A DNA stretch of 64,000 nucleotides from Cryptomeria japonica (Eukaryota > Streptophyta > Pinopsida > Cupressales > Cupressaceae), in the NCBI RefSeq assembly GCF_030272615.1, contig NC_081414.1, positions 334,683,927 to 334,747,926 of the forward strand. The letters run 5' to 3'. Both the position numbers and the translations under genes were made by a program. The first letter of the stretch is position 1; each line of letters starts with the position of its first letter. Of this stretch, positions 22,042 to 33,303 are shown one piece after another. The notes under the pieces are model-generated. The model had not been told where the DNA came from and made no database searches. It saw only the letters and a list, made by a program, of their open reading frames with translations.

Positions 22042-24248
22042 ATGCCTATTATCACTCGCTCTCAACGAAACAAACAAAGCGACACACCACCTGAATCAAG
22101 CATGAATCAAAGGTTATCTAATCTTTTTGAAGGTCCGCATCTAGAGGACACCAAAATTTCTGAAGAACTTCTTTAAGAATGTCAAGAAAGTGCTTCATTT
22201 CAAAAACTTGTGGAAAGGCTCATGGAAAATGACAAAGAAAAATACCTACTCATGCTCACAAGCAAAGGAGTTAAACTTCCGGAGGACTTTGATACAGACA
22301 TTTTTTGAACAAAATCTCAACATTATGAATATCGAGAATGACAACGAGAGGAAGAGACACGTGACCCTGAGCAGGATATACCTGAGCAAAATCTACAAGA
22401 ACCAAATATACCTAAGAAAAACATCCTTGAGCAAAGCATACCATTCCATACACCATTTCAACCTAGAATTAATGCAAGGGAAGAATTCTTTCCTTGACAA
22501 AATAATGCGCCCTTGATTGCCCTTACTCAACAAATGCAAATGTTACAAAAACAAATGCAAGACATGCAACAAGGGACAACAGTACGATATTCATTAAATG
22601 AAATTTGTCCTTATCCATTTGATAGAAAATTGAATATGGTGCCTTTTCCTCCAAACTTCGACGTTCCCAAATTTGACAAATATGATGGAAAAAGTGATCC
22701 CCATGATCATGTTCGAGAATTTTGTACAATGAGTCTCGAGTTTGCTCATGATGACACCTATTTGATGAGGTTATTCCCAAGAAGCTTGGGAGGGCAAACA
22801 ATGGAATGGTTATCCAAAATCACACCTCCTGTCAGATCATTTGATGAACTAGTCAACAAATTCATAACTCAATATTCCTATAACATTCAACATGCTATCA
22901 CCATGTTAGACGTTTGTAACACCAAACAGAAAAACAATGAAATGTTCATGGTCTTCCTTCAACGTTGGCGACGTATGGTTTCAAGATATCCTCAAGATAT
23001 CCCTGAAAAGGAGAAAATGGAAATTTTCATTGACAACTTAAATAGTGAGATGAATTATAGGCTCAAACTCCAATGCATACCATCTTTTGCTATATTGATT
23101 GAGAATGGCATTCAAGTGGAAGAAGCACGTGTCAAGAAAGGAACACTAAAATTCTTCAAAGAAGGAACAAGTTCATCAAACTACAATAACCAAAACAACA
23201 ACAATTTGGACAAATCCAGATTTTGGACTAGAAACAAAAACAATGGAAATGAAAGAAGCAATGAATCACATGATCCAAAATCTAAGTAGCCCATGCTCGC
23301 ATTATCAAGAAATACCCAAGCTACAAAGAATCCCAAAGGTGCTAACCCAGACACTAACACTTACGCACTGAATACCAATCAAGGTCAACACAACACCAAC
23401 AACGCCAACAATGCTCAAAACAATCACACAAATCAAGGGCCTAATAACAATTCACGAGGTAACACCAACAATTTAAAAAATGTGTCTACACACCATTGGG
23501 ACAATCATTGGAGTCAGCATTCAAAGAACTCCTACCAAACAAAATTATCTCTTTACCAGCAATCAACAACTTTGAACCACAAATCAAACCACTTTGGTGG
23601 AATGACTCGCACTTTTGTGATTTTCATCACAATAAAGGTCATCAAACAAATGATTGCATGAGACTAAAAAACATTGTTCAGGAAATGATTGATAGAGGTG
23701 ATTTAACAATTGGTGGTCTCAAAATAAATGGTGACCATGGAGCCTTTAAGAATCCTCTTCCAAACTACAACAAGGATGGAGCTTCAACCTCAAAAGATAC
23801 ACATAGAGCTCGTATCAATCACATCTACAATAACACCATCAATCATATATCAGATGTAGACAATCAAGTAAGCGTCATCATAATTCGAGATCAACATGAT
23901 CATGAATCTGTCAACGTAACTACCAGAGCTCAAAAATATGTCTTGAAGGGACATACGTCAATGACAAACACCATACCCAAAATTCAATATGATCTAGTCA
24001 GTCAATTGTGCAAAACTCCTGCTCAAATATCTATTCTGGAGTTGCTAAAACTTTTGCCAAAACACAAAGACGTATTGGAACAAGCGTTATTAGAAACAAA
24101 TGTACTTCAAGATATGAATGCTGACAAATTCCAAGTCACGGTCACTCATATGACAGGGCCTCATAATCTCACTTTTTATGAGCATGGTAATAACTCATTG
24201 AGCCATCCACATAATACTCCTCTCCATATTGAAGTTATAGTCTATAAA
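22042..24248 (+). pseudogene. Element A gag
   Basis: Gag forms the particle that packages element RNA. The start MPIITRSQ matches B (MPVTRSQ). The core has EICPYPFDRKLNMVPFP, KFDKYDGKSDPHDHVREFC, the RSLGGQTMEWL block and FLQRWRRMVSRYPQDIPE. An Asn-rich stretch and a CDFHHNKGHQTNDC zinc-knuckle-like motif (about 23615-23660) follow. Stops occur in the N-terminal part (for example in SEELL*ECQ and DIF*T) and a TAG at 23287-23289; a frameshift lies near 23480. Gag and protease are in one frame, so they were one polyprotein. Confidence 0.9.
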
Positions 24249-24590
24249 CACTGAGTAAAATGAGTGTTAATAGATGGAGGAGCTGGACTTAATATTTGTA
24301 CCTTAAAACTTATCCATGCATTAGGCTTTTCTGAAGAGTCTATTGATCCACGCAAGAAGATCACCATAAAGGCATATGATGATGAAGAAAGATCATCTAA
24401 CGGAACGGTGATGTTGCCTATTCAGGTAGGACCATTACAAAAGGATACTATATGTCAGGTCTTAGACATAGACCTCACATACAATATCTTATTAGGTCGA
24501 CCTTGGATACCTGAAATGCAAGCAATGCCTTCTACATATCACCAGTGTGTCAAGTTTCCCTATAATGGCCAGGAGGTTTCTATATGAGAT
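24249..24590 (+). pseudogene. Element A aspartic protease
   Basis: LIDGGAGLNI at about 24267-24297 is the active-site loop, with DGGA in place of the more common DSGA; ILLGRPWI at about 24488-24511 is the conserved C-terminal block. It cleaves the polyprotein in working elements. TGA codons at 24252-24254 and 24261-24263 just upstream separate it from gag; B has CGA-type sense codons there. Confidence 0.88.
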
Positions 24591-26205
24591 GATCATAATC
24601 CATTTCAACATTGTAATGCAATGGGGGCAGCCCAAGATAACTTGGTTCCACATAATAGAGAAAAGAAAAATTCTTTAGCACCGGATCTTCAACAGGAAAA
24701 GTCTAGAGATTTCAAGCAAAAACTGAAAATCAAAGAGCAAGGCATGGGGGAATACTCTTTGGAACCCATGTGTTTGGCCAACTTACCAACATCACCTAGA
24801 TCCCATGGATTACCTACAACATCAACACATCAAGCAACTCAGCCCATCACCAAGTTTGATGGCACATTCATCCAACTCGACACTCTAGCTCATGAATCAG
24901 AGGAAAGGGACATCCTTAGCTGGTTATACAAGGATGAAGAAGAAGAAGACAGAGCAGCTACTATGGAAGTAGCTATACCAACCCACTTATATGGGAAAGG
25001 TTACTTCATCATGCAACAGATGGGATATGGTGGAAAAGGACCTATTGGAAAACATCAGGAATGCGTCATAGAACCATTGGATCCTCCTTCACAATTCAGT
25101 AAAGACAAAAAGGGATCGGGTTTTGAACTCACTCTACTATTGAAGAAGGTACCACGCAAATATCAAAAACCTCAGTGGAAAGTAAAGAAGAAGTACAAGG
25201 AAGACTCCTGGTAGGAGGCACTATTTGAGTCAGTGGAAAACATACGTAAGGAACGTGAATATCAAGAACAAAAGAACCATCAAGAGAAGCCCATTATTCC
25301 AAAAAAAAGCAGCACCTTGTGCAGAGGTACATCATATTCAAGAATCCATGTCCGACAAAGGGGAATCACCTCCTAAAAACATCATTCCTCCCCAAGGAGG
25401 GACAATATATGAAAAAATGCAAAAAGTGGAAGCAGGATCTGATACAGAGTCAGAGAAAACTATCCAACTTGTGACAATCATCAAAGACCTATTCTCACTC
25501 TACAACATACCAGTTCGCAACACTGATAAAATCTAGGATACTACCTCTGAAATTGATTCCAATGAATATGAATGGGGCAGTTGTTCTAATGATACTAAAG
25601 ATATTTGTGCAAAGGACAGTCCTACACCCATTTCTCAAAAAGTATGCAACACAAAATATAGACCACTTGAATTTGGTCCACAAAATATCTATGATGCCAA
25701 GGAAAACGAGCATCGTCGTTATGAACAAGTCTATATGGAAGATGATACCATTGAAGATCTCGACAAAATCCTTAAACTCTTTAACACCCATTCCAACCAC
25801 AAAGATACCTCCATCCTGACACTTACATCAGCATAACTTGATCCGCCAAACGACTCCTTACCTCTTGTCTTTCTTGACCTCATAAACTGGGACGAACCTG
25901 AAATACATGATATACCAATTTTCCCAAATGATGAATCCATTATCCATTACTTATGTACTGTTAACTCGGAAACAGACTCTACCAATGAACAAAGTAACGA
26001 CGTCTACAATCCAAGGAGTGCCAAGTCTCTCAGTCACAAAAATGAACCAAATAAAGGATCTATTGCTGAAAACCAGTCAATGGCAGCAATGGATCACAAA
26101 AAAGTAAAAATAAAGGATGCATCTGAGGGTGAAAACCTTTTTCAGGCACCTAAAGATGGGAGACTTGACACTCTTTTGGAGCATTACCATGAGTGATCAC
26201 CCATA
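24591..26205 (+). pseudogene. Element A pol linker with G-patch-like motif
   Basis: Between protease and reverse transcriptase lies a long linker. A G-patch-like block reads GKGYFIMQQMGYGGKGPIGK at about 24995-25054, followed by an RNA-binding style basic stretch and a long acidic segment. The block is conserved in B (GKGYLIMKQMGYDGKGPIGK). G-patches bind nucleic acid or helicases; betaretroviruses carry one after their protease, so the order is notable. TAG at 25212-25214 and a frameshift near 25300 break the A copy. Confidence 0.7.
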
Positions 26206-27372
26206 TTGATTGAGCCCACTCAATCCATCAACATTGGTACTACAGAAGCAGTCAAAAACATACATTTGGCAGAATCTCTAACAAAGGAAGAAAGATCAGA
26301 ATTTATAAATTTTTTTAAAGAAAAGCAAATCAACTTTGCTTGGTCATATGCTGATATGCCTGAGATTGATCCAAAATTAATCATGCATCACTTGTCCATT
26401 ACTCCAGGAGCTAAGCCAATTAAGCAAAAACTGCGAAAGATGAATCCACATGTGGCACTCATGGTCAAAGCTGAACTAAAGAAACTACTAGATGTCAAAT
26501 TCATTCGACCTATCGACTATACTGAATGGATTTCCAACATCATGCCAGTATCAAAACCAGATGGTAGTATCAGAATATGCAATAAATTTTAGAGATGTCA
26601 ACAAAGCCTGTCCAAAGGACAACTTTCCTTTGCCCAGTATTGACATAATTGTAGACCTCATAGCAGGACATGCAATGCTATCCCTAATGGATGGTTTTTC
26701 AAGCTATAATCAAATCAAGATAGCCCCGAAAGATCAAGATAGAACAACGTTTACCTATCCTTGGGGAACGCACTGTTGGAATGTTATGCCCTTTGGCTTG
26801 AAGAATGCAAGCGCAACTTATCAACGAGCAATGACAACAATCTTTCATGACATGATGTATACTTTCATGGAAGACTACGTGGATGATTTACTAGCTAAAT
26901 CCTTCACCAGAGTAGAACACCTAAGTATTTTAGAAAAGATTTTTGATTGATTGGAGAAATTCCAAGTCAGACTCAACCCTAAGAAGTGTGTCTTTGGGGT
27001 TACATCAAGTAAATTACTAGGCTACATAGTTTCAACTAACGGTATTGAAGTGGATCCGAAAAAGGTACAAGCCATTATGGAGATGCCACCACCAAAAAAT
27101 CTCAGTCAGCTCAGATCTCTACAAGGACGACTCCAATCAATCAGGCGATTTATCGCTCAACTAGCAGATAAAAGTCTCCCATTTAATCATTTGCTACATA
27201 ACAATGTACCATTCAGATGGGAAGCCAAATGTGCAGAATCATTTTATCAAATCAAGCAATACCTGATGAACCCACCAGTTCTAGTACCACCAATAGTAGG
27301 GAAGCCACTCATTCTATACATTTCAACAATAGATATATCACTGGGGGCATTGTTAGCACGAGAAGATCACTA
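26206..27372 (+). pseudogene. Element A reverse transcriptase and connection
   Basis: The domain begins near INFAWSYADMPEIDP and shows [56 protein letters not shown] and the catalytic YVDDLL at about 26880. FQVRLNPKKCVFGV and LGYIVS follow, then the thumb block LRSLQGRLQSIRRFI. A frameshift lies at about 26575-26590 and a TGA at 26948-26950 (FD*LEKF), which B shares. It would copy element RNA, primed from tRNA-Lys. Confidence 0.92.
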
Positions 27373-28358
27373 AGGCAAGGAATGAGTTGTATACTACATC
27401 AGCAGGACATTGAACGAATATGAATTAAACTATACATTCATTGAGAAGGCTTGTCTAAGAGTAGTATTCACCTCTCAAAAATTCTGACATTACATGCTAG
27501 CACACACAATTAAGCTAGTTGTAAAAATTGATCCTCTCAAATACCTACTCAGCAAAGCCACTCTTACAGGTCAATTGGCTAAATGGGTCATGATTCTCAG
27601 TGAATTTGATATCCACTACACAAAATGAAGAGCTATCAAAGGGCAAGCGATCGCAGATCAACTGGCTAAAGCACCACTACCTGGAAAACAAACTATGGAG
27701 ATCGAATTTTCGAACAGGGACGTACTGGCCATTTCTACCAAACAATGGACCTTGTACTTTGATGGGTCCTACACACAACATGGCTCAGGTGCTGGCATTT
27801 TGTTCGTCACTCCTGATGGACACACTATACCAAAATCATATAGGCTTATGTTTCCATGCACAAATAATGTGGTTGAATATGAGACATTGGTTATAGGCAT
27901 CAAAATGGCCGTAGAATGGAGAATCACAGAGTTAAAGGTCTACGGAGACTCACAACTAGTCGTCAATCAAATCAACAATGACTATCAGACAAAGGACAAC
28001 AAGATGCAACCATACAAACGAATGGTGGATGACTTCAAACAATATTTTGTACACATCACCTTCGACCAAATACCAAGGTTGGACAACAAAGCAGACGATG
28101 CAATGGCTACTATAGCTTCACTACTACAAATTCTAGAGCAACAAAGTCGTTACGAGTTTCTGGTAGAGCAACTGTTCTCCCCAGCCTATGACCACTCTGA
28201 ATCCCATGTTATCTATGCCTTGACTGGTTCGGATTCTCCACTATATGGACTGATATATGACTATCTTAATAACAACATCATATCCATTGACCTATCTTGA
28301 AACTAAAAACGTAACTTTATCCGACAAGCCGCCCGTTATACCCTTACTGCTGATACTT
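27373..28358 (+). pseudogene. Element A RNase H and second (archaeal-type) RNase H
   Basis: The first, Ty3-type RNase H runs to about 27640 (LILYISTIDISLGALLA, YYISRTLNEYELNYTFIEKA, HYMLAH), with TGA at 27484-27486 also present in B. The second, at about 27740-28110, has WTLYFDGSYT, NNVVEYETLVIGI, VYGDSQLVVNQI and PRLDNKADDAMA, giving the Asp, Glu, Asp, Asp set. This dual arrangement is the hallmark of the Tat lineage. The reading frame runs on into the integrase leader and is cut by element B at 28363. Confidence 0.92.
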
Positions 28359-28363
28359 TGTAC
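28359..28363. repeat. Left TSD of element B (TGTAC)
   Basis: TGTAC here equals 46686-46690. Joining the flanks restores the A sequence before its integrase zinc-binding region. Confidence 0.92.
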
Positions 28364-29839
28364 TGTATGCGAGAAAAGTGGGTCAATAAAACTTAATATG
28401 TGAAAATATTGTTAAATACTAATCCACACACACACACACACAGGACTTCTCGGTGCAAGCCATGGAGTAACAAAGTATTACTCAGCTTCCCAAGGTGGGT
28501 CCCATGGTTCTCTATCTCATAATGTCCTTCAAACCAATGTTTTTGCTCTCAGATCACTGAGCAAAATGGTTTAGGGATGGCAAATACAAGAACGAGGGAT
28601 GTTTTGATAGAATCTAGAATGAAATGCATCCTAAGCTATGCATGATTCTCAGAAATGCAATAAACTAGATGATAAGATAACAAGATTAGTATAAATACTA
28701 TCCTAACATGATATATTTAGTCTATGATTGAGCTAAATGATAAAGAAAGTATCCTAAACATGCATATTTAGACTAATTTCTATTCTAAAAAGAGGCTAAA
28801 TGATGAGCATAAAAATGATATAGAAGCTTGAATGTATTTGAGCATAAGTGTGATATTACAAATTTGAAGGATGATCAAAATGGAGGAATGAGAGCTCTAT
28901 TTATAGCAAAAATAGGGCAATGGATGGTCAAGATTAATTGGTTTAATCAAGGGTTGAGTTTGAAAACTGGGGATCCATGTTTACAATTGGCACCAATGAA
29001 ATGGTGACAAGTGTCAACATTGGGTTGGGTTGAGAGAAGGGGTTGGAGGCATTAAATGCCTGAGAAGACCTTAGGGTTATCTAGAGATAAGGGTTATGCT
29101 TAAGTTAGGTTTACCGAATAGATTAAGATTTAATTCAAGGATAAACCTTTGTGCAAATGATTAAGAGATAATCATGGTCAAAGCTTTAAAGGCTTGATGA
29201 GACCCTTGGGTTGGGTGAAGGTTGAGTTAAAACAAATATTTTAACCATGTAAGAGGGTTTGAGTTAACCATTAATGGTTATTGGAGACTTTGAGGATTTA
29301 AGTGGTTGGGGGTTTGGAGCTTTTAATGGTTATTGGAGACTTTGGGGTTTTAAGTGGTTGGGGGTTTGAAGCCTTTAATGGTTATAAAAAACTTGTAGGT
29401 TTGAGAAATGACCTCTCATTTGCTTAGGAATGTGACAAAGTTTAGAAGATGGTTTAGACTAATTGGAAGTGATTAGAAGATTCTAGAAGAGATTAGAAAG
29501 GGGTTTACGATTTTGCAAGTGGATGGAGGAATAATAGGATTTAATTGAAATAATTTAATTCAATTTGGTTGCAATTTGGGAAATTAAATAAATTAGATTT
29601 ATTTAATTTAGGACAACTATTTAATTAAATTTGAATTTAATTAAAAGTGGATAGGGGGGATTTAATTAAATAAAATGATTTATTCATTAAATGGTATAGT
29701 GAATTTTATTTAAATAAATTGAGTAATTTACTTAATAAAATAGAAGAATGCGGGTAATTTAATTAAATTGGATTTAATTAAATAGAGAAATGAACATAAA
29801 ATATTCATTTAGGAATATGGTCATTTTTATACATCTACA
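28364..29839 (-). repeat. 3' LTR of element B
   Basis: On the minus strand it starts TGTAGATGTATAAAAA next to the polypurine tract and ends TTCTCGCATACA at 28364. TATA box on minus at 28898-28905. A (CA)n tract of about nine units at 28425-28442 is shorter in the other LTR. Confidence 0.95.
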
Positions 29840-29853
29840 TTTTGCCCCTCTTT
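29840..29853 (-). other. Polypurine tract of element B
   Basis: AAAGAGGGGCAAAA on the minus strand, directly before the LTR and identical to the one in A (52665-52678). Confidence 0.92.
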
Positions 29854-30447
29854 GAAGTGACGTGTGTGCACATGTTATTTCAAAGAAAATGATGTGTTTT
29901 TGTGATTTATGATCAAATGCAATTTTTGTGTCGCTTTTGTGATTTGTGAGTCGTGCCTCAGATTTGATTTGATGTGTGATGCCCCAGATTCGATATTTGA
30001 TGGTGATGCCCCCTCAGGAGATGAATCAATGTTGTTGAAAATTTTTGATTTAATTGGATGAGGTTCGTATGATGTGTAGGATTTCGTTTATGTGAAATGT
30101 GGGTAAATTGATTCATCTTCCGATAAGTTACAAGTGTTATGGTATAAGGGAGACCGTGATCATATTACAGGTCTAGTTGGCTAACCCTAATCTCATTTTC
30201 CTCCTATAAAAGGGGAAAAGGGCTTGAATTAGATTCATTTGTGCCTTGTTGACTTTGGAGAAAGAGAATTTGGTCTGCAGAGAAAATGCCTATTCCTTAT
30301 CATAGACACCGTTTCGAGCGCGTTCAGAGGTACTGGAGACCTGCAGCGTATGGACCACCAGTAAGTCAACATTTTTGACCCTCTTTTGACTTTTCATTTG
30401 GTCATTTTTAGTCACTTTTTGATTTTCAAAGTTCGGGTTTAACGGTT

Positions 30448-30861
30448 TAGCACGTCTAGGGCATATAGTAGCACATACGAAGTGTAGAGTAGCGCATCTA
30501 GTCAATTTATAAAGTTGCGTCCGACATGACTAGGGTAGCGCATAGAAAACCTAGGTTAGTGCATAGACCCAGAATAGCACATAGAGTTGGGCGGGTAGCG
30601 CGTCAAGTGAACAGGTTAGCGTGTAGGGTAGACCTAGCGCATAGGGGTCGCAGGGGTTTGCATGGGTAAGGGGTTTTAGCGCATAGGGCTAACCTAGTGC
30701 ATAGGGTTAAACGGGTAGCGCCTAGGAGGTATAGATTAGTGCGTCGGCCAGGTTTAGCGCATAGAGTAGGTTAGGTGGCGCATGGGAGGAGAAGATTAGC
30801 GCGTAGGATCAGTTTAGCGCGTGGGGGTTTTTTAGCGCATTGGGTGTCTGTTTTAGCGCAT
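30448..30861 (+). repeat. TAGCGCAT motif cluster iii, intron of the antisense gene in B
   Basis: About twenty copies of TAGCGCAT-like words every 20-24 bp, in sense with the antisense gene, start about 85 bp after the splice donor. Variants TAGTGCAT, TAGCACAT and TAGCGCGT are common. The same position in A holds 51640-52102. Confidence 0.9.
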
Positions 30862-31064
30862 AGGAAATTTTTTTGCAAGATGAGTGGATTTGTAAAAAAA
30901 TTTGTGTCGTGCTATCATGATTTTATGGATTTGTCCAATATGAGTGTTGATATAACTTGTTTTGATTTGCGATATTTCAAGTTATGAATAGATATCAATG
31001 TGTTGTGGTGATCAAAGTATGATTTATTTGCGTGCTCTATTTCATGTTCAATGTGTGAAGCCTG

Positions 31065-31245
31065 ATTTGTGTTACAAGCTGATATGGGTTGGAAAATTGA
31101 GTTGTTTTATAAGCTGATATGGGTGGGAAACTTGAGTTGTTTTACAAGTTTATGTGATTTTAGAGACTTGAGTTGTGTTACAAGTTTTGATATGGTTTTT
31201 GAGAACTTGAGTTGTTTTACAAGTTGATATGAAATTGTAGGATTT
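31065..31245 (+). repeat. Hairpin-forming repeats near the 3' end of the intron, B
   Basis: Four to five imperfect copies of ACTTGAGTTGTTTTACAAGT with a period of about 40-45 bp. ACTTG and CAAGT can pair as a small stem. The A intron holds the same array (51264-51512). Confidence 0.8.
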
Positions 31246-33303
31246 TGAACTAGATGTAGATGAGCAAATTTGTTTCATGTTGTTGATGTAAGTTTGATTT
31301 TGATATCATTGTTTTGATGTGGAAACTGATACTGGATATGTTTTGCTTGTTTGACAGGAGCGATTGGGTGTGGTTCAGTCACGAGAGAGATTTCCCAGAC
31401 CGTGGACATTGATACCACGATTGTCTCAGGCTGATCTTGATATTATTGAGAGATGTGGGTTGACCTCCCTTTTGGATATGCCTCGGTTCACTGTGAACCG
31501 GGGATTACTGACAACATTGGCCGAGAGGTGGCATAGTGATACAAACACCTTCCACTTTGCGACTGGAGAGATGACAGTCACCCCAGAGGACTGTTACAGG
31601 ATTCTGTAGATTCCCGTAGTAGGGGCACTACTACCATATGAGCAGTCGGAGGAGGGTGGGACAAAGGCTCTGCGCCGCATATTCCAGGATGATACCGTCT
31701 GCAACTATGAGATCCCATGGTAGGAGTTTTTGGACCTAGATTATGCGCCACTGCCATCTGTACTAGAAGGGTTTATTGGTGGATTCCTTTGTCCTGCAGG
31801 TCAAAGAGATTCTCTGTGGGATGGGGGCTGGTTTTGGAGGAGATGGTCACACAGGGCCAGAGGTTTTCATGGGGGTCAGCTATGCTGGCTCATCTATACA
31901 GGGGTCTACATGAGGTGGTATACCTTGGTTATGGTAGTTTGTCGGCTGGCGTGACACTGTTACAGGTATGGTGCTGGGAGCACATTCTAGCGGCGAGGCC
32001 ACTAGCAGACAGAGATAGGCCTGTGGGGTGTGCATATGCATATGGATACAGGGGTCTAGTTGTCCAGCGTAAGTTGGGCAAACTAGAGCACTGGAGGAGA
32101 GTGCTTGATGATATAGATACGGTCATCTGGAGACCATATACAGGATGCGAGATGTGGGCAGAGGACGAGCTGGAGATGCCCTTTGTTTTTATGACCAGAT
32201 ACCTGATCGGGAGGACCCCGTTTGTGATCGAGAGGTTTTTGGTGACCCAAGTTTTGAGGTAGTTTGGGCGCCAACAGGGTATTCCACAGGGAGCATGCCT
32301 ATATGCACGGCGGCAACAGGATGTAGCAGATTGGGGGCCGACAATTGATAGTGCAGTGGCGGTAGAGGATTTTATCAGGATGGCCGGGCAGATATGGGAT
32401 TATGTCTCTGAGATTCAGGATGCGGGCATGATGGATGAGTTTGCCCAATTGTTTGCTGCGCGGGCGGTGGCCAGGATATCTGATCCTAATGAGATGAGGC
32501 CAGCTTTTGATTCTAATGAGGAGGAGGGAGAGGGAGATGATGATGATGATGATGATGGAGAGGATGGAGGAGATGGATGAGGGAGAGGAGCTAGAGGGAG
32601 ACGGGGAAGTAGAGTTAGGAGAGGAGATAGGGGTGTGGAGAGAGCGGTGAGATAGGGTGTGATAGACAAGGGGAGAGGTGGATTGGCTATTGGAGCTGGT
32701 GGAGAGAGGAGAGTGGGGGAGGTGCTAACTGCAGTGGGAGGTGCGGATGAGGCGAGGCGACCAGCACAGAGGAGGAGGACAGATGTACTCCCACCTCCAG
32801 CATCGAGGACGGGCCAAGTAGGAGGAGTTGGCCCGGCACAAGTACCACTACAAGTTCAGATCCCTACACACGTTGAGGATGCACAGATCCGAACCTTATA
32901 AGTGACTGTACAGTAGCTGCAGACATAGATTTTGACCTATCAGTGGCAGATTTCTCAATTGACCACTAAGCAGGACACTAAGATAGAGCGGAGGGGGCGA
33001 GCGGAGGAGGTGGTGTCTAGCATGCAGAGAGCAGCGGCGGGTGGTCCTATGAGAGACACCCTGAGAGAGTTAGCGTTGAGAGCTCAGGAGGCAGAGTATT
33101 ATCAATGGCATTATGAGGCTGCAGTACCCAGGGATCGCTGAGTACAAAGTTTTGCACAGTCGAGATCTAGTCGATCTCGAGAGACTGGGTCACGATCTGA
33201 GAGCCGAGGTGTCACAGGGCCACCGAGACAGGACCCTCCTGGAGATCCAGGAGCAGGGACATCTGGAGCGAGACCATCTCCATCAGGGGATAGTCATGCT
33301 TGA

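Larger units (their letters stand above)
30286..33303 (+). pseudogene. Antisense plant mobile domain gene of element B, two exons
   Basis: Exon 1 is 30286-30360 (25 codons, MPIPYHRHRFERV through PAAYGPP), ending at a GTAAGT donor. Exon 2 is 31358-33303, after TTTGACAG, in the same phase. Exon 2 carries a plant mobile domain (family of MAIN/MAIL and the long form of phosphatase 7): LTTLAERWHSDTNTFHFATG, then VTPEDCYRIL, and later LGKLEHWRRVLDDIDTV and RYLIGRTPFVIERFL. An acidic Asp/Glu run, an Arg/Gly-rich stretch and a coiled-coil-like tail (QWQISQLTTKQDTKIERR) follow. TAG codons at 31607 and 31720, a frameshift near 31800 and later stops disable it. It is transcribed against gag-pol, if at all. 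Confidence 0.8.

Noticed and set aside
28425-28442. (CA)n tract as a separate repeat locus
   Set aside because: It is part of the LTR of B and of its partner at 45276, only with a different length.
30448-30861. CRISPR-like regularly spaced repeats
   Set aside because: The words are 8-9 bp and degenerate, spacers are not uniform, there is no cas gene and the DNA is a plant retrotransposon intron.
32415-32669. Minus-strand Ser/Pro-rich frame of 84 codons
   Set aside because: It is the reverse of the GAN/GAG-rich acidic segment of the antisense gene.
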